From Pseudomonas capeferrum (GTDB lineage Bacteria; Pseudomonadota; Gammaproteobacteria; Pseudomonadales; Pseudomonadaceae), in contig NZ_JAAMQM010000010.1 in the NCBI RefSeq assembly GCF_013523055.1, positions 62,001-126,000 of the forward strand: a DNA stretch of 64,000 nucleotides. The letters run 5' to 3'. Below are positions 9,238 to 16,982 of this stretch, in pieces; the stretch's first letter is position 1, and every line of letters starts with the position of its first letter. Under the pieces are notes generated by a model. The model was not told the origin of the DNA, made no database searches, and saw only the letters and a program-made list of their open reading frames with translations. The translations under genes and the position numbers were made by a program.

Positions 9238-9345
9238 TGGTCAAATCTGATGCAATCGGTGGTCAGATCGAATGCAAACTCCTGGTCAAGGCAATGCAAA
9301 CGAGTGGTAAGCGCCGATGCAATCAGGTGTTCAGTGGAGTGCAAT
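9238..9345 (+). repeat. Five-unit direct repeat array, 22-23 bp period
   Basis: Units have the form TGGTCA-N7-TGCAA(A/T). The first box starts at 9238, 9260, 9283, 9305 and 9328 (spacing 22, 23, 22, 23). The second box starts at 9251, 9273, 9295, 9318 and 9340. The fourth and fifth first boxes are degenerate (TGGTAA, TGTTCA). A period of two helical turns puts every site on one face of the DNA. This suggests binding of an oligomeric protein: either the multiple transposase sites at an IS21-type end (it begins TGTGCTGGTC) or operators for the cassette downstream. Confidence 0.75.
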
Positions 9346-9416
9346 TTCGCACCTGACATTAACACCTAAAATTAGTGAGGCGAACCTTAGTTCTGAAACG
9401 GGTTTTGGGAGAAACG

Positions 9417-10079
9417 ATGACCTTCATTACGACTATAAGCGTGGGGGATTGCGTGATCGTCGCGGCGGATCGAGCCACATTTCACATAAATGGGTCAGCA
9501 TCTACCCGCTCGGATCTAGAGGTAAAAAAAATTCGTGAGACACCGGGAGGCTTCATCACGGGCAACGGTATCGCGGAGCTCTTAGAGCCTGTAAAAGATC
9601 GTTTCGTATCAGAGGATCCAAAAGACTTAGCCGCAATGATTCAGATCATAGAATCCGAGCAATCAGAATATCTTTCTAGACAGGATCATTCGGATTTGGC
9701 TAAAAAATGGGTTGCGCAAACATCTTGGAAGCTGTCCATGGCTTGGCGCATGGATGATAGGACTAGCATCATTGCTGCGTCATATGACTACACGATCCGC
9801 TCGATGATTGCAGCTAAAGTTGGAGTGCCGTTCCTGACGCTCCCAAGCGACGTAACCTTAGATGAAAACGCACACGTGCGTCGCATGCTGGAGCGCGGCC
9901 AACTCACCTCCAGCGACGCACCAAGCACACTGACGATGCTCAATCACAATGTTCGTCTCATAATGGATGTAGTAGGCCTCCTCAGAAACCGTGGGCGTGA
10001 GATTTCCGAGCGCATCGATTTCGCCATCCACACGATGGAGAGTCGTCTTCAGTTCGATGATCTAGAGTTTTTGAGTTAA
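9417..10079 (+). CDS. Proteasome/HslV-like Ntn-hydrolase, 220 aa
   Basis: The start at 9417 follows GGGAG by six bases; a more upstream ATG at 9375 has no ribosome site. With Met removed, numbering from Thr1 matches proteasome beta subunits: Thr1, Asp10, Ala15, Asp17, Arg18 (VGDCVIVAADRA). KKIR (Lys36-Lys37) falls near the catalytic Lys33 position and resembles KKVRR of HslV. FITGNG follows, where HslV has VIAGFAG. The length is close to that of HslV/Anbu. I therefore infer a threonine peptidase-type Ntn-hydrolase; activity and oligomeric state are unknown. No HslU-type unfoldase lies nearby. It heads a plus-strand pair with the PIN-like gene 90 bases downstream. Confidence 0.65.
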   Translation: MTFITTISVGDCVIVAADRATFHINGSASTRSDLEVKKIRETPGGFITGNGIAELLEPVKDRFVSEDPKDLAAMIQIIESEQSEYLSRQDHSDLAKKWVAQTSWKLSMAWRMDDRTSIIAASYDYTIRSMIAAKVGVPFLTLPSDVTLDENAHVRRMLERGQLTSSDAPSTLTMLNHNVRLIMDVVGLLRNRGREISERIDFAIHTMESRLQFDDLEFLS

Positions 10080-10169
10080 ACCTTCGGTGACATTCAGTCG
10101 GAATTCACCTACACCCTGATGCTGATTTTTCGAATTAGTTGTGGCCTTTTAAAATAGAGGAAACCGCAG

Positions 10170-11237
10170 GTGCCGAGTAATGACGTTTTGTGGTTCAGAC
10201 TCGACAAAGAATTAGTCGCAAGCTTTGCCGAGGCCGATCTCGTTGATTTCAACTGGGTCGACTATGTGAAATATGACGAAGGTCTGGAGATCAAGCTCAA
10301 GGCCAAGAACGTTTCCTATGAAATGAATGGGAAAAAAGATTTCAAGGATTACTCAGAGATTCCTGTCCGACTCGTACATTCGAAAGGCGACGCGATTGCC
10401 CTTTCACCAAAGGGCTGGCGCCCTCTAGCCTTCATTCCGAACGGCGCTGTGGTCCTTTTTGACAAAAATGCCTTTGGCACCGTCAAGAACCACATCGACA
10501 AAAAAGGAAATCCTCAGCCAAACGCCATCCAGGTAGTGGTTGATCTTTTCCAAAACAGGGAAATAACTATTGATCCCAAGCCAATCCTGCTTGAGGGGAA
10601 CAATCGGTTTGACAAGCGACTTCCATCACTTGAAGAGATGCGCACAGAGCTTGGTTTCTTCACCACCAAGATGCAGGAACGTGCCCCGAACCTGACGATA
10701 AAGGCCACCGACGCTTCGCTGCCACAGTTGCATAAGGCGAGCGCCATCTTTTTCCGAGGTCTAGAAGCGATTCTCGAGTTCATTGATGCGGTTTACAAAA
10801 AATACGAGTCGGGCCACCGCGTTCCTCGGAACCTAAAGGGTTTCAAAGCGATCATCAGCTTGGCCAAGGCCGTCAACGTACAGGGTTTTCATCTGATATT
10901 CGCGGCAATTGTCTTCAAAGCCGTAACCGGCGAGAAGCACAACCCCATCCTCAAGCTATTGAAATTCAATAAACCTAATTTCATCAACGATGGTCACTCG
11001 TTTAATGGTGCTTTGGACATTTATTCCCTCATTCTGTTCCTGAGTGAAATCCGGAATTACGGGAGCAACGTTTTCTTTGTCACTGCCGATAAAGACCTAA
11101 TTCATCTGTGGAACGATATGATTGCGTTCATGATGGTTAATGATGAACCCGGTGTTCTCCATTTCGACATGATGTATTTCCTCCCTGGTCTTGATGGAGA
11201 TGAAATCGGTGAACTTGAGCAGCTTATGAATGGCTAA
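10170..11237 (+). CDS. PIN-like domain protein, 355 aa
   Basis: It begins with GTG at 10170, with AGAGG nine bases upstream. The N-terminal ~90 residues look like a small beta-rich domain. From about residue 91 PIN-type features appear: AVVLFDKNAFG (first Asp), a helical middle, ALDIYSLILFLSEI (third acidic position), and VFFVTADKDLIHLW (last Asp, typical of PIN strands). PIN domains are metal-dependent RNases, common in toxin and defence genes. The middle is longer than in VapC toxins, so this may be a PIN-like subfamily or a degenerate one. Position after the Ntn-hydrolase suggests a two-gene cassette. Assignment rests on motif order only. Confidence 0.55.
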   Translation: MPSNDVLWFRLDKELVASFAEADLVDFNWVDYVKYDEGLEIKLKAKNVSYEMNGKKDFKDYSEIPVRLVHSKGDAIALSPKGWRPLAFIPNGAVVLFDKNAFGTVKNHIDKKGNPQPNAIQVVVDLFQNREITIDPKPILLEGNNRFDKRLPSLEEMRTELGFFTTKMQERAPNLTIKATDASLPQLHKASAIFFRGLEAILEFIDAVYKKYESGHRVPRNLKGFKAIISLAKAVNVQGFHLIFAAIVFKAVTGEKHNPILKLLKFNKPNFINDGHSFNGALDIYSLILFLSEIRNYGSNVFFVTADKDLIHLWNDMIAFMMVNDEPGVLHFDMMYFLPGLDGDEIGELEQLMNG

Positions 11238-11302
11238 CCATGAGCCTCGATACCTTTCTTGTTGTACTAAGCGTCCCGGGACTCCCGGGATGCTGAAGTT
11301 TC

Positions 11303-11329
11303 AAAAAAAACCTTCGGCTACTCCGCCGA
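11303..11329 (-). terminator. Rho-independent terminator for the 11370-11924 gene
   Basis: On the minus strand TCGGC and GCCGA (11325-11329 and 11314-11318) form a short stem with a six-base loop. After AGG there is a run of eight T (11310-11303). It lies 40 bases beyond the stop codon at 11370. Confidence 0.65.
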
Positions 11330-11369
11330 CATTCTCCCTGACTCTCTGCTGAGCGGGGTGGTTGGATAC

Positions 11370-11924
11370 CTAACCCACCGGGCCAATGGAGCCCTCATCG
11401 TGTAACTGCTCCAGGTAGCATTTAAGGTTACCCGAAACCTTTTCGAGAACACTCGACAAGTAGGCTAGCAAATCTTCAAACGCCGAGTTTTCGGGGCCTC
11501 CGTGATAGTACCGACAATGGGCGAGAATGGCGTCGCGCTCCTCGGCTGGGAGCAGCACCATTGGATCTCGGTCGTTGTAATCGTGCAGGTTGGACAAGTG
11601 AATGAAGGCACACCCAAACGTGTATACGGAGCGCGTCCAACCTTGGAGCTGTTGAGCCAACTCAACCATCTCGCGATCTGTTACACGACCTCGACCGCCG
11701 GGCTGCACCCATTGCCGCCCATTCACCGATGCTTCAATTAATTTCGCTCGCCTTGAGGCCTCTTGATTCAGTAAATAAACGACACGAACCATCGAGTCCA
11801 ATTCTTGACGAAGAATAGCCATCATCTGACTCGAAATTTTTGCTGTGGCCAGAAGCCGCATGGCTCGTTGGTGGTCACTCGAACGACTGAGTATTTGCCG
11901 GGTAAAAATTGCTAGAGCGTCCAT
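11370..11924 (-). CDS. Hypothetical helical protein, 184 aa
   Basis: I do not recognise the family. The protein is predicted mostly helical and soluble, with a conserved-looking core (VRVVYLLNQEASRRAKLIEA, then FGCAFIHLSNLHDYNDRDP) and a C-terminal helical tail. The HLSNLHDY stretch with clustered His, Asp and Glu could bind metal, but this is a guess. It has its own terminator, so it is likely a single-gene unit. It converges with the Ntn/PIN cassette. Confidence 0.65.
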   Translation of the reverse strand: MDALAIFTRQILSRSSDHQRAMRLLATAKISSQMMAILRQELDSMVRVVYLLNQEASRRAKLIEASVNGRQWVQPGGRGRVTDREMVELAQQLQGWTRSVYTFGCAFIHLSNLHDYNDRDPMVLLPAEERDAILAHCRYYHGGPENSAFEDLLAYLSSVLEKVSGNLKCYLEQLHDEGSIGPVG

Positions 11925-12002
11925 CTGGAAATCTCAGATTCAGGATTGGTTTTCAGGGCACTGTGGATTTTAGGCAGTGAGATCCCTCAACCACTGGTAC
12001 CT

Positions 12003-12650
12003 CTAATCGCAGCGTACCATCCAAAGTTCGCCCAGCTTGGTCGTATAAGATCGGCTCATCATTTCACGGCGCATCCCCCAGTCAGGTGATGCTGGAACAC
12101 TGGCAGCCCGCAGTGTGCCCCGACCCCATCTTCCGTTGATATTGTCCAGGACCTGCATCAGCCGAACGCATTCTGCAGATTGCTTGGGGGCAAACAGGTC
12201 TTCGGTGAACTCACCTGGCTGCCTCAGATCCATCAAAAGCACCTCAGCTTTGCTGTAACGGAAGCCGGGACGAAAGATTTTAGCCACTGCGTCGGTAGCC
12301 ATTCGCGTCATGAGCAGAGTGTCACATGTCGGGTAAGGCAGTTCTACCATCACTCCCTGGGCGTAATGGGCCTCGTCAGGATTGAACATACCAGTGCGGA
12401 TGCTCACTCTCATGCGCTTGCACATCGAACCTTGAGCTCGGAGTTTTTCCGCTGCGCGTCCAACGTAAGTGGCAACCGCCTGCTTGATCGGTTCAATCTC
12501 TGTGAGGCGTTTGCCGAATGCCCGACTGCAACAGATCTCTTGCTTTGGCGGCTCGACCTCTTCAACGTCCAAGCAAGATATGCCCGCCAGTTCACGGGCG
12601 GTCTTCTCCACCACCACGCTGAATTTTTGCCGCAGCATCTTGGGATCAGC
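12003..12650 (-). pseudogene. UmuC-like polymerase, C-terminal fragment
   Basis: Similarity to the umuC remnant at 1637-2611 starts abruptly at ADPKMLRQKFSVVVEKTARE and continues to the end (WMVRCD), about 215 residues at high identity. The whole catalytic palm is absent, so no polymerase activity is possible. At 12651 the sequence switches to a phage-type gene read on the other strand, marking a recombination or deletion junction. Confidence 0.8.
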
Positions 12651-12651
12651 C

Positions 12652-13083
12652 GTTCTGGAAGGCCCCAAGTGCGAGCCGCGCTGGAAGAGCCTGAAGCAGG
12701 CACCGGCGCCAGCGGGCTCTCCAGCCAAGTCCGACGCCCGAGCGAAGCGCGAGCTGATCCAGCGTGCGCATGAAGCTGCCAAGACCATGACCCTCGACGA
12801 AGCCTATCGCGCCCTGGGCGTGAGCCGCACAGTTCTGCACCGCCTGGCCAATGAGGCGGGATTCTTCTTCCCCCAGCGTGACAAAGAGCGCCAGCGCCGC
12901 GAGGCCGCACGAAAGGCTAAGGCCGAACAGGAGGTCAAGCTGGTGGCGCTCATCAGAGAGAACAGCGGCAAGGGCCTCAGCCGGAACTTCGTGGCCAAGA
13001 AGCTCGGCATCACCAGCCACTATTTGGTGAGCCTGGCCACGAAGAACAACATCGACTTCCCACGCCGGAATGACAGGTCTTGA
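12652..13083 (+). CDS. Phage-type double helix-turn-helix protein, probably 5'-truncated
   Basis: The frame shows two short HTH-like segments, TLDEAYRALGVSRTVLHRLA and GLSRNFVAKKLGITSHYLVS, separated by a basic coiled-coil (QRRDKERQRREAARKAKAEQ type). Protein-like sequence (PRWKSLKQAPAPAGSPAKSD) begins directly at the umuC junction with no start codon, so the true N-terminus was lost. An internal ATG at 12787 could start a 98-residue product. It is probably a DNA-binding protein of prophage origin; its function is unknown. Confidence 0.6.
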   Translation, partial: VLEGPKCEPRWKSLKQAPAPAGSPAKSDARAKRELIQRAHEAAKTMTLDEAYRALGVSRTVLHRLANEAGFFFPQRDKERQRREAARKAKAEQEVKLVALIRENSGKGLSRNFVAKKLGITSHYLVSLATKNNIDFPRRNDRS

Positions 13084-13164
13084 AACGAACGTTCAACCGC
13101 GCGCGCCACGGTCGGCGCCAGCAGCACATCAATCTGCCGCCCAGCGGCTTAGGAGGCACCGGCA

Positions 13165-13495
13165 ATGGCCGAGAAGAAACTGGAGGGCGAAGCACTCTGC
13201 GGACTACCGCGAGCGCCTGAAGAAAGAAGTCGCAAGGCTGGGCATCGAGAAAGTGTTCTTCAGCATGCCCCAAGGCATGAAGAAGGCTATGGCTGCCGAA
13301 CTTAAGCTCTATGGCTATAAGCAGGTGCAGGAGCTATGGCAGGACATAGCTTTGTCATGGGTTACCCAAGATCCAGAGGAGCGAGCGCGCCGACTTGAGA
13401 AGCCTGACGCGCCAGTTTTTTACATCTCACCCCGGCAGGCGCGTCAGTTCGAAGCGGCCAGTATTGCTGAGCTGAAGCGAACCCCCAGCGAGTAG
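13165..13495 (+). pseudogene. Small phage-type protein, one frameshift near the start
   Basis: AGGAGG precedes ATG 13165, which reads MAEKKL and then goes out of frame. The neighbouring frame continues RAKHSADYRERLKKEVARLG, IEKVFFSMPQGMKKAMAAEL and SPRQARQFEAASIAELKR to 13495. Removing one G near 13182 joins them smoothly into a ~109-residue protein. Proteins of this kind occur in Pseudomonas prophages and islands with no assigned function. The basic N-terminal helix suggests nucleic-acid contact. Confidence 0.65.
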
Positions 13496-13509
13496 ACCCC
13501 TCACTAAAG

Positions 13510-13644
13510 CTATCGCTTAGGCGGCGGCGGGGCCGACGGTGCAGGCCTACTGGAAGCCTGTGGAGGCGGTGGGTTTTTACCGTCATTCGTAAATATGGGC
13601 CGGGAGGTGCCAGGCGGCATGGGTCGCGGTGCTTTGCTCGTCAT
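13510..13644 (-). CDS. Proline-rich small protein, 44 aa
   Basis: ATG 13644 to TAG 13510 encodes MTSKAPRPMPPGTSRPIFTN, a GKNPPPPQ segment, and a tail ending APPPPKR. About a third of its residues are proline. The ribosome site is the AGGAG inside the last codons of the DUF6338 gene, whose stop lies seven bases before this ATG, so translation would be coupled. I know no family. It could be a disordered tail-like partner of the DUF6338 membrane protein, or a decayed piece of it. Confidence 0.45.
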   Translation of the reverse strand: MTSKAPRPMPPGTSRPIFTNDGKNPPPPQASSRPAPSAPPPPKR

Positions 13645-13651
13645 ACGTCAC

Positions 13652-14242
13652 TTACTCCTGATCAAATTCAACCCATTGTACTTTAGACACATCAATCACC
13701 AGAAACTCAGCCCCAAAAGGTAGCTTCTTTCCTTTGTCGTCGAGCCACGCGGGGTTCTGAATCACAAACTGCCCTTGAGTCGGTTCAGACGGCCATTCCC
13801 GAGGCCAACCATAAAGACGACGCTCATCGTGTAGGTGCAAGACCACAAATCTCTCATACGTCGAAAACGTACTGTACCACTCGTTCGGGTAGGAGGTTTG
13901 TTCAGTAACGCCTCTCGTTCGAAGCCATGAGTGTAGTTTATCGCTAGTGGCTAGATAGCATGAGCTAACGCCAACAGACACAGCGATGACGAATGACCAA
14001 ATTGCTTCAGCTTTGGCATCCCACTTCCCTATCGAACCCCAGTGCACGCCGATCCACAGACAGATAGATCCAATGGCTAGCACCGTGCCGTGAATGACTA
14101 GTGTGAAAATCAGTGCCTGCACGATCTGACCAAAGGTATCAGGCCGCTTAAACGCCGTGAGGGAATAGAAAATCCAAGCCGTCAAGAATCCAGGGATTAG
14201 ATACTGCAAAAGAGGAATCACTTCCTTAACTAAATCGTCCAC
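13652..14242 (-). CDS. DUF6338 membrane protein, 196 aa
   Basis: The protein begins VDDLVKEVIPLLQYLIPGFL (GTG start at 14242, with an AGGG-type ribosome site), then ITAWIFYSLTAF-like membrane sequence. A second and third hydrophobic segment follow (ALIFTLVIHGTVLAIGSICL; IWSFVIAVSVGVSSCY). The cytoplasmic C-terminal half has the tryptophan- and Tyr-rich RLYGWPREWPS, FVIQNPAW and LVIDVSKVQWVEF. This is the layout of DUF6338, a family of unknown function. The open frame extends upstream to 14689, but that part is antisense to the DUF2786 gene. It is divergent from DUF2786. Confidence 0.7.
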   Translation of the reverse strand: MDDLVKEVIPLLQYLIPGFLTAWIFYSLTAFKRPDTFGQIVQALIFTLVIHGTVLAIGSICLWIGVHWGSIGKWDAKAEAIWSFVIAVSVGVSSCYLATSDKLHSWLRTRGVTEQTSYPNEWYSTFSTYERFVVLHLHDERRLYGWPREWPSEPTQGQFVIQNPAWLDDKGKKLPFGAEFLVIDVSKVQWVEFDQE

Positions 14243-14357
14243 GTGCTCTGCATCCCTAGCGTTAACAAATCCTGATATCTCATACCTCACGTCGACAAAG
14301 ATTTCCACTAGATCGCATCTGGCCGTGGATAGCGACGCCTGCATGCAAGGATCACGA

Positions 14358-15137
14358 ATGACCGACACACAGCACGACGAGAGTAAGCTCGAGCGGGTTA
14401 TCCGCAAGATCAAGCGCTGTCTCGCCCTCTCCAAGAGCTCGAACGAGAACGAGGCTGCGGCCGCCATGCGCCAGGCCCAGTCGCTGATGCGCGAGTATCG
14501 CCTGACCGAAATGGACGTCCGCCTGAGTGATGTCGGGGAGGTCGAGTCGGAAAAGGTCCGCGCGAAACGTCGCCCAACCTGGGATCGAGACCTAAGCGCA
14601 ATCGTTGCCCAGATCTTCGGCGTCAATGGCTTTTCGCGTAAGCATTGATGCGTTTCAAGCAACCGCATGGTTGATCGAGCACTGTTCATTGGCGTGACTC
14701 CAGCGCCTCAGATTGCGATGTACGCCTACGAGGCTCTGCTTACCAAGCTGACTCTGGCCCGACGCGAATACGTTTCGCAGGTACGGGCAGGCAAGCAACG
14801 TAGTTCCTACTCACCAGAGACGGCAGGCGATCACTTCGCACTCGCCTGGGTTTCCGCTGTGCACGGGAAGATTCACGCGCTGGTGCCGCGCAGCGAGAAG
14901 GATCTTGCCCTTGCACAGCATTCCAGTGGCCACGACCTGGTGACGGTAGAGGCACAAGATAAAGCGCTGATCGAGCAGTACCTATCAGGAAGGGAAATCG
15001 GCAAGGCCAGGAAACAGCGCGACTTCGAGCTAGACCTGAATGCTCAAATAGGCGGCCTACTCGCAGGCCAGCGCGTCGAGCTCAACCCCGGACTGGCAAC
15101 GGGCGGGGGTCCCCAGCTCCAGTTAGCCAGCGCATGA
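14358..15137 (+). pseudogene. DUF2786 protein interrupted by an in-frame stop
   Basis: Start at 14358 with AAGGA upstream. Residues 1-40 (KLERVIRKIKRCLALSKSSN, then EAAAAMRQAQSLMREY) are the DUF2786 domain. The stretch RPTWDRDLSAIVAQIFGVNG follows. A TGA at 14646-14648 stops translation. The same frame continues NRMVDRALFIGVTPAPQIAM, YEALLTKLTLARREY and onward to 15137, the normal second half of this phage-associated family. It is therefore a nonsense mutation rather than a frameshift. Nothing suggests selenocysteine insertion. The function of DUF2786 proteins is unknown. Confidence 0.75.
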
Positions 15138-15180
15138 GGCTGCACCTGTAACCCCTCTCCCCTCTATTCACTGCCACGAT

Positions 15181-15477
15181 ATGGCGGCCAAGGACGAAGT
15201 CGTGCCTGAAGAAAAGAAACTCATCTTGGATTCCCCAGATCTGGATGCCCTGCAGGCTGTCGCGCATGCCGCAGCGCACGGCGTGATTCGTTCACACGGC
15301 TGGAAAGGAATGATTGAGGACGCTGATCTGCTCGGCACAGATGAGCGCTACTTGGTACTCGCTGATCCTTCAGTCGTCCTGGCTTTGCTCGCCGAAAACG
15401 AAGCCCTGACTAAAGAGCGCGATCAGCTCATCAAGGACAAGCAAGACCTGCTGGAAACTGGCGCGCATCTGCTGTGA
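15181..15477 (+). CDS. Ea22/Ead-like phage protein, 98 aa
   Basis: The C-terminal half (RYLVLADPSVVLALLAENEA, then a coiled-coil KERDQLIKDKQDLLE) is the pattern of lambda Ea22/Ead-type early accessory proteins (ADPxxVLALLAE followed by a heptad helix). The N-terminal half is acidic and unassigned. The ribosome site is weak, so the exact start is uncertain. It sits just before xis and int in the island's early region. Confidence 0.6.
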   Translation: MAAKDEVVPEEKKLILDSPDLDALQAVAHAAAHGVIRSHGWKGMIEDADLLGTDERYLVLADPSVVLALLAENEALTKERDQLIKDKQDLLETGAHLL

Positions 15478-15568
15478 CCAGCCCGCCCCACGCGTACCCC
15501 CTACAAGCCCACCGACATGCGCGGGCACCGAGAGCTATTGCCGCTACCAGCGGCGTGGAGACCATCCC

Positions 15569-15901
15569 ATGGCAATAGAAGAATCTGGTGACGTCGACAA
15601 GGTCACCGAAAAACGCATGGCCGACTTGCTTGGCTGTACCAAGCGTGCGCTTGAAGGCCGACGCCTACGCGGAGCGATTCCGGAAGGTGTATGGATCAAA
15701 CATGGCGGCCGAATTATTTACAGCAAGAAGAGGTACGACGAATGGCTGGAAAGCCAATGGATTTACCCCCAGGGATTGACGTCTATTACGGTTCACTCCG
15801 ACTCCGGTTCATGTGGGAAGGTAGTCGCAGAAGTGAAACCCTTCCCTACCCCCCGACACAAAAAGGCATCCAAGCTGCATCCCGGCTTCGCGATCAGGTA
15901 A
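15569..15901 (+). CDS. xis: Excisionase-like DNA-binding protein
   Basis: The N-terminal ~60 residues (VTEKRMADLLGCTKRALEGR, then GVWIKHGGRIIYSKKRYDEW) form a winged-helix excisionase/AlpA-type domain. GTGGAG lies eight bases before the ATG. The integrase start (15742 or 15757) lies inside this gene in another frame, so the two are translationally linked as is usual for xis-int pairs. The last ~50 residues after YDEWLESQW overlap int and look random, suggesting the stop has drifted. Such proteins bend att DNA and bias the integrase towards excision. Confidence 0.75.
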   Translation: MAIEESGDVDKVTEKRMADLLGCTKRALEGRRLRGAIPEGVWIKHGGRIIYSKKRYDEWLESQWIYPQGLTSITVHSDSGSCGKVVAEVKPFPTPRHKKASKLHPGFAIR

Positions 15902-16934
15902 ACGGCCTGATTAAGCTGAACCTGCTGGATCACGACAGGTATGCGGAGCTATTCCCCAGCTCCGCCGCTGTGGTGGGTGGAACTCCCGCATTCGGGGAGT
16001 ACGCCCAGTTGTGGCTCGATAGCCGGGAGATCGCTGCAGGAACGCGGCTCAATTACAAAGCACTCTGAATCTCTACTGGGTCCCGCATCTGGCCTTGGTG
16101 CGGATTGACCTAATCACGACGACGCTACTGCGCCGGATCGTCGCGGCGATTGAATGGATATCGCCTTCGGTCAAGCGAAATGCCCTGGTCAAGCTTTCAA
16201 CGATTCTTCGCTCGGCCGTCCTCGACGGCCTCATCACCCGCAACCCTGCGGAAGCCTTGCAGCTTCCAACTCGATCGAGAAAGGAGGTGGACCCGTTCAC
16301 GCTTGAAGAGGCAGACGCGATCATTGCAGAGCTCTACCAACATCAGCATTGGCCAAGCCTGATCTATGCCGCCTTTTTCGAGTTCATGTTCTTCACAGGA
16401 TTACGCTTGTCGGAAGGCCTGGCCTTGAGGTGGGATGCGATCGATACGGCCAAGAAAACCGCACACGTCCGTCGCACGGTGGCGTTAGGGGTGGTTGAGG
16501 AACGGACGAAAACAAACAAGGACCGGTTCGTCCTGCTCAACGACAGGGCACTGCACGCGCTCGAATTCGCCAGGCAGTATGCTGAGCGGCGGAAGAAGGG
16601 AAAAGGTCAGCACACGGAATCACCCTACGTCTTCCCGCCTAGCAAAAATGGAGAGTACGTCAAGCAGACCTCTGATCTACATCACCAGTGGCGCCCGGTC
16701 ATCAAGGGATTAGGACTCCGCTACCGACCACCGTACAACTGCCGTCACACCTATGCGACAATATGCTTAATGTCTGGCCTCAACCCCGCATTTATCGCCC
16801 AACAGCTCGGGCACAGCGTGCAGATGCTCTTATCGACGTATGCACGTTGGATCAACTCGTCCAACGACTGGCAGGAGCTTGAAAAACTCCAGATTGATCC
16901 GAAATTGGTCCACACCTCCAACGAAGCTACGTAA
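15742..16934 (+). pseudogene. int: Tyrosine integrase of the island, one frameshift
   Basis: The reading starts MAGKPMDLPPGIDVYYGSLR (DUF3596-type arm-binding domain) and runs to LNYKAL, then stops at 16068. The next frame resumes LNLYWVPHLALVRIDLITTT and carries the full catalytic domain: TGLRLSE (Arg I), the beta-hairpin ERTKTNKDRFVLL (Lys), NCRHTYAT (His-x-x-Arg), LGHS, and the Tyr in STYARW. Restoring one C near 16064 (CTCTG to CTCCTG) fuses the frames. Usual length is ~400 residues. The two pieces alone should not recombine, so the island is probably stuck. It targets the 5' end of ybiT directly downstream. Confidence 0.85.
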
Positions 16935-16954
16935 GTTATTGATAGGTAAGCCCT

Positions 16955-16982
16955 TTGATCTCCACCGCTAACATCACCATGC
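16955..16982 (+). repeat. Attachment site, right copy, at the start of ybiT
   Basis: It matches 1453-1480 with two mismatches; 16964-16982 is identical to 1462-1480. It spans the TTG start and the next eight codons of ybiT, so integration restores the gene start and supplies upstream sequence from the element. Similarity continues weakly upstream (AGGTAAGCCCTT against AGGATAAGCACTT), meaning each element also brings a ribosome site. Confidence 0.85.

Larger units (their letters stand above)
9020..9416. other. Divergent intergenic region with repeat array
   Basis: It lies between the minus-strand XRE regulator and the plus-strand Ntn-hydrolase cassette. It holds dyad copy C (about 9150-9220), then the five-unit 22-23 bp array (9238-9345), then about 70 bases of leader. 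Short frames on either strand show no recognisable protein. Confidence 0.6.
1481..16954. mobile_element. Degenerate integrative island inserted in the 5' end of ybiT
   Basis: The island is bounded by the two att copies. Its recombination module (Xis-like protein, then integrase) sits at the right end, pointing into ybiT. Contents, left to right: truncated umuC, DUF3800-like gene, AAA_13 ATPase, broken GNAT, HD-GNAT fusion, XRE regulator, repeat array, Ntn-hydrolase, PIN-like protein, a hypothetical gene, a second truncated umuC, phage-type small genes, DUF6338, DUF2786, an Ea22-like protein, xis and int. The integrase is frameshifted, so the island is probably no longer able to excise by itself. 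Confidence 0.8.

Noticed and set aside
9238..9345. CRISPR array
   Set aside because: The units are only 22-23 bp with no separate spacers, and no cas gene is present.
14646..14648. Selenocysteine codon in the DUF2786 gene
   Set aside because: There is no evident SECIS-like hairpin and no selenoprotein family match; a nonsense mutation is simpler in a decaying island.
14243..14689. N-terminal extension of the DUF6338 gene
   Set aside because: It is antisense to DUF2786 and Arg/Ser-rich. The GTG at 14242 gives a natural membrane-protein start.
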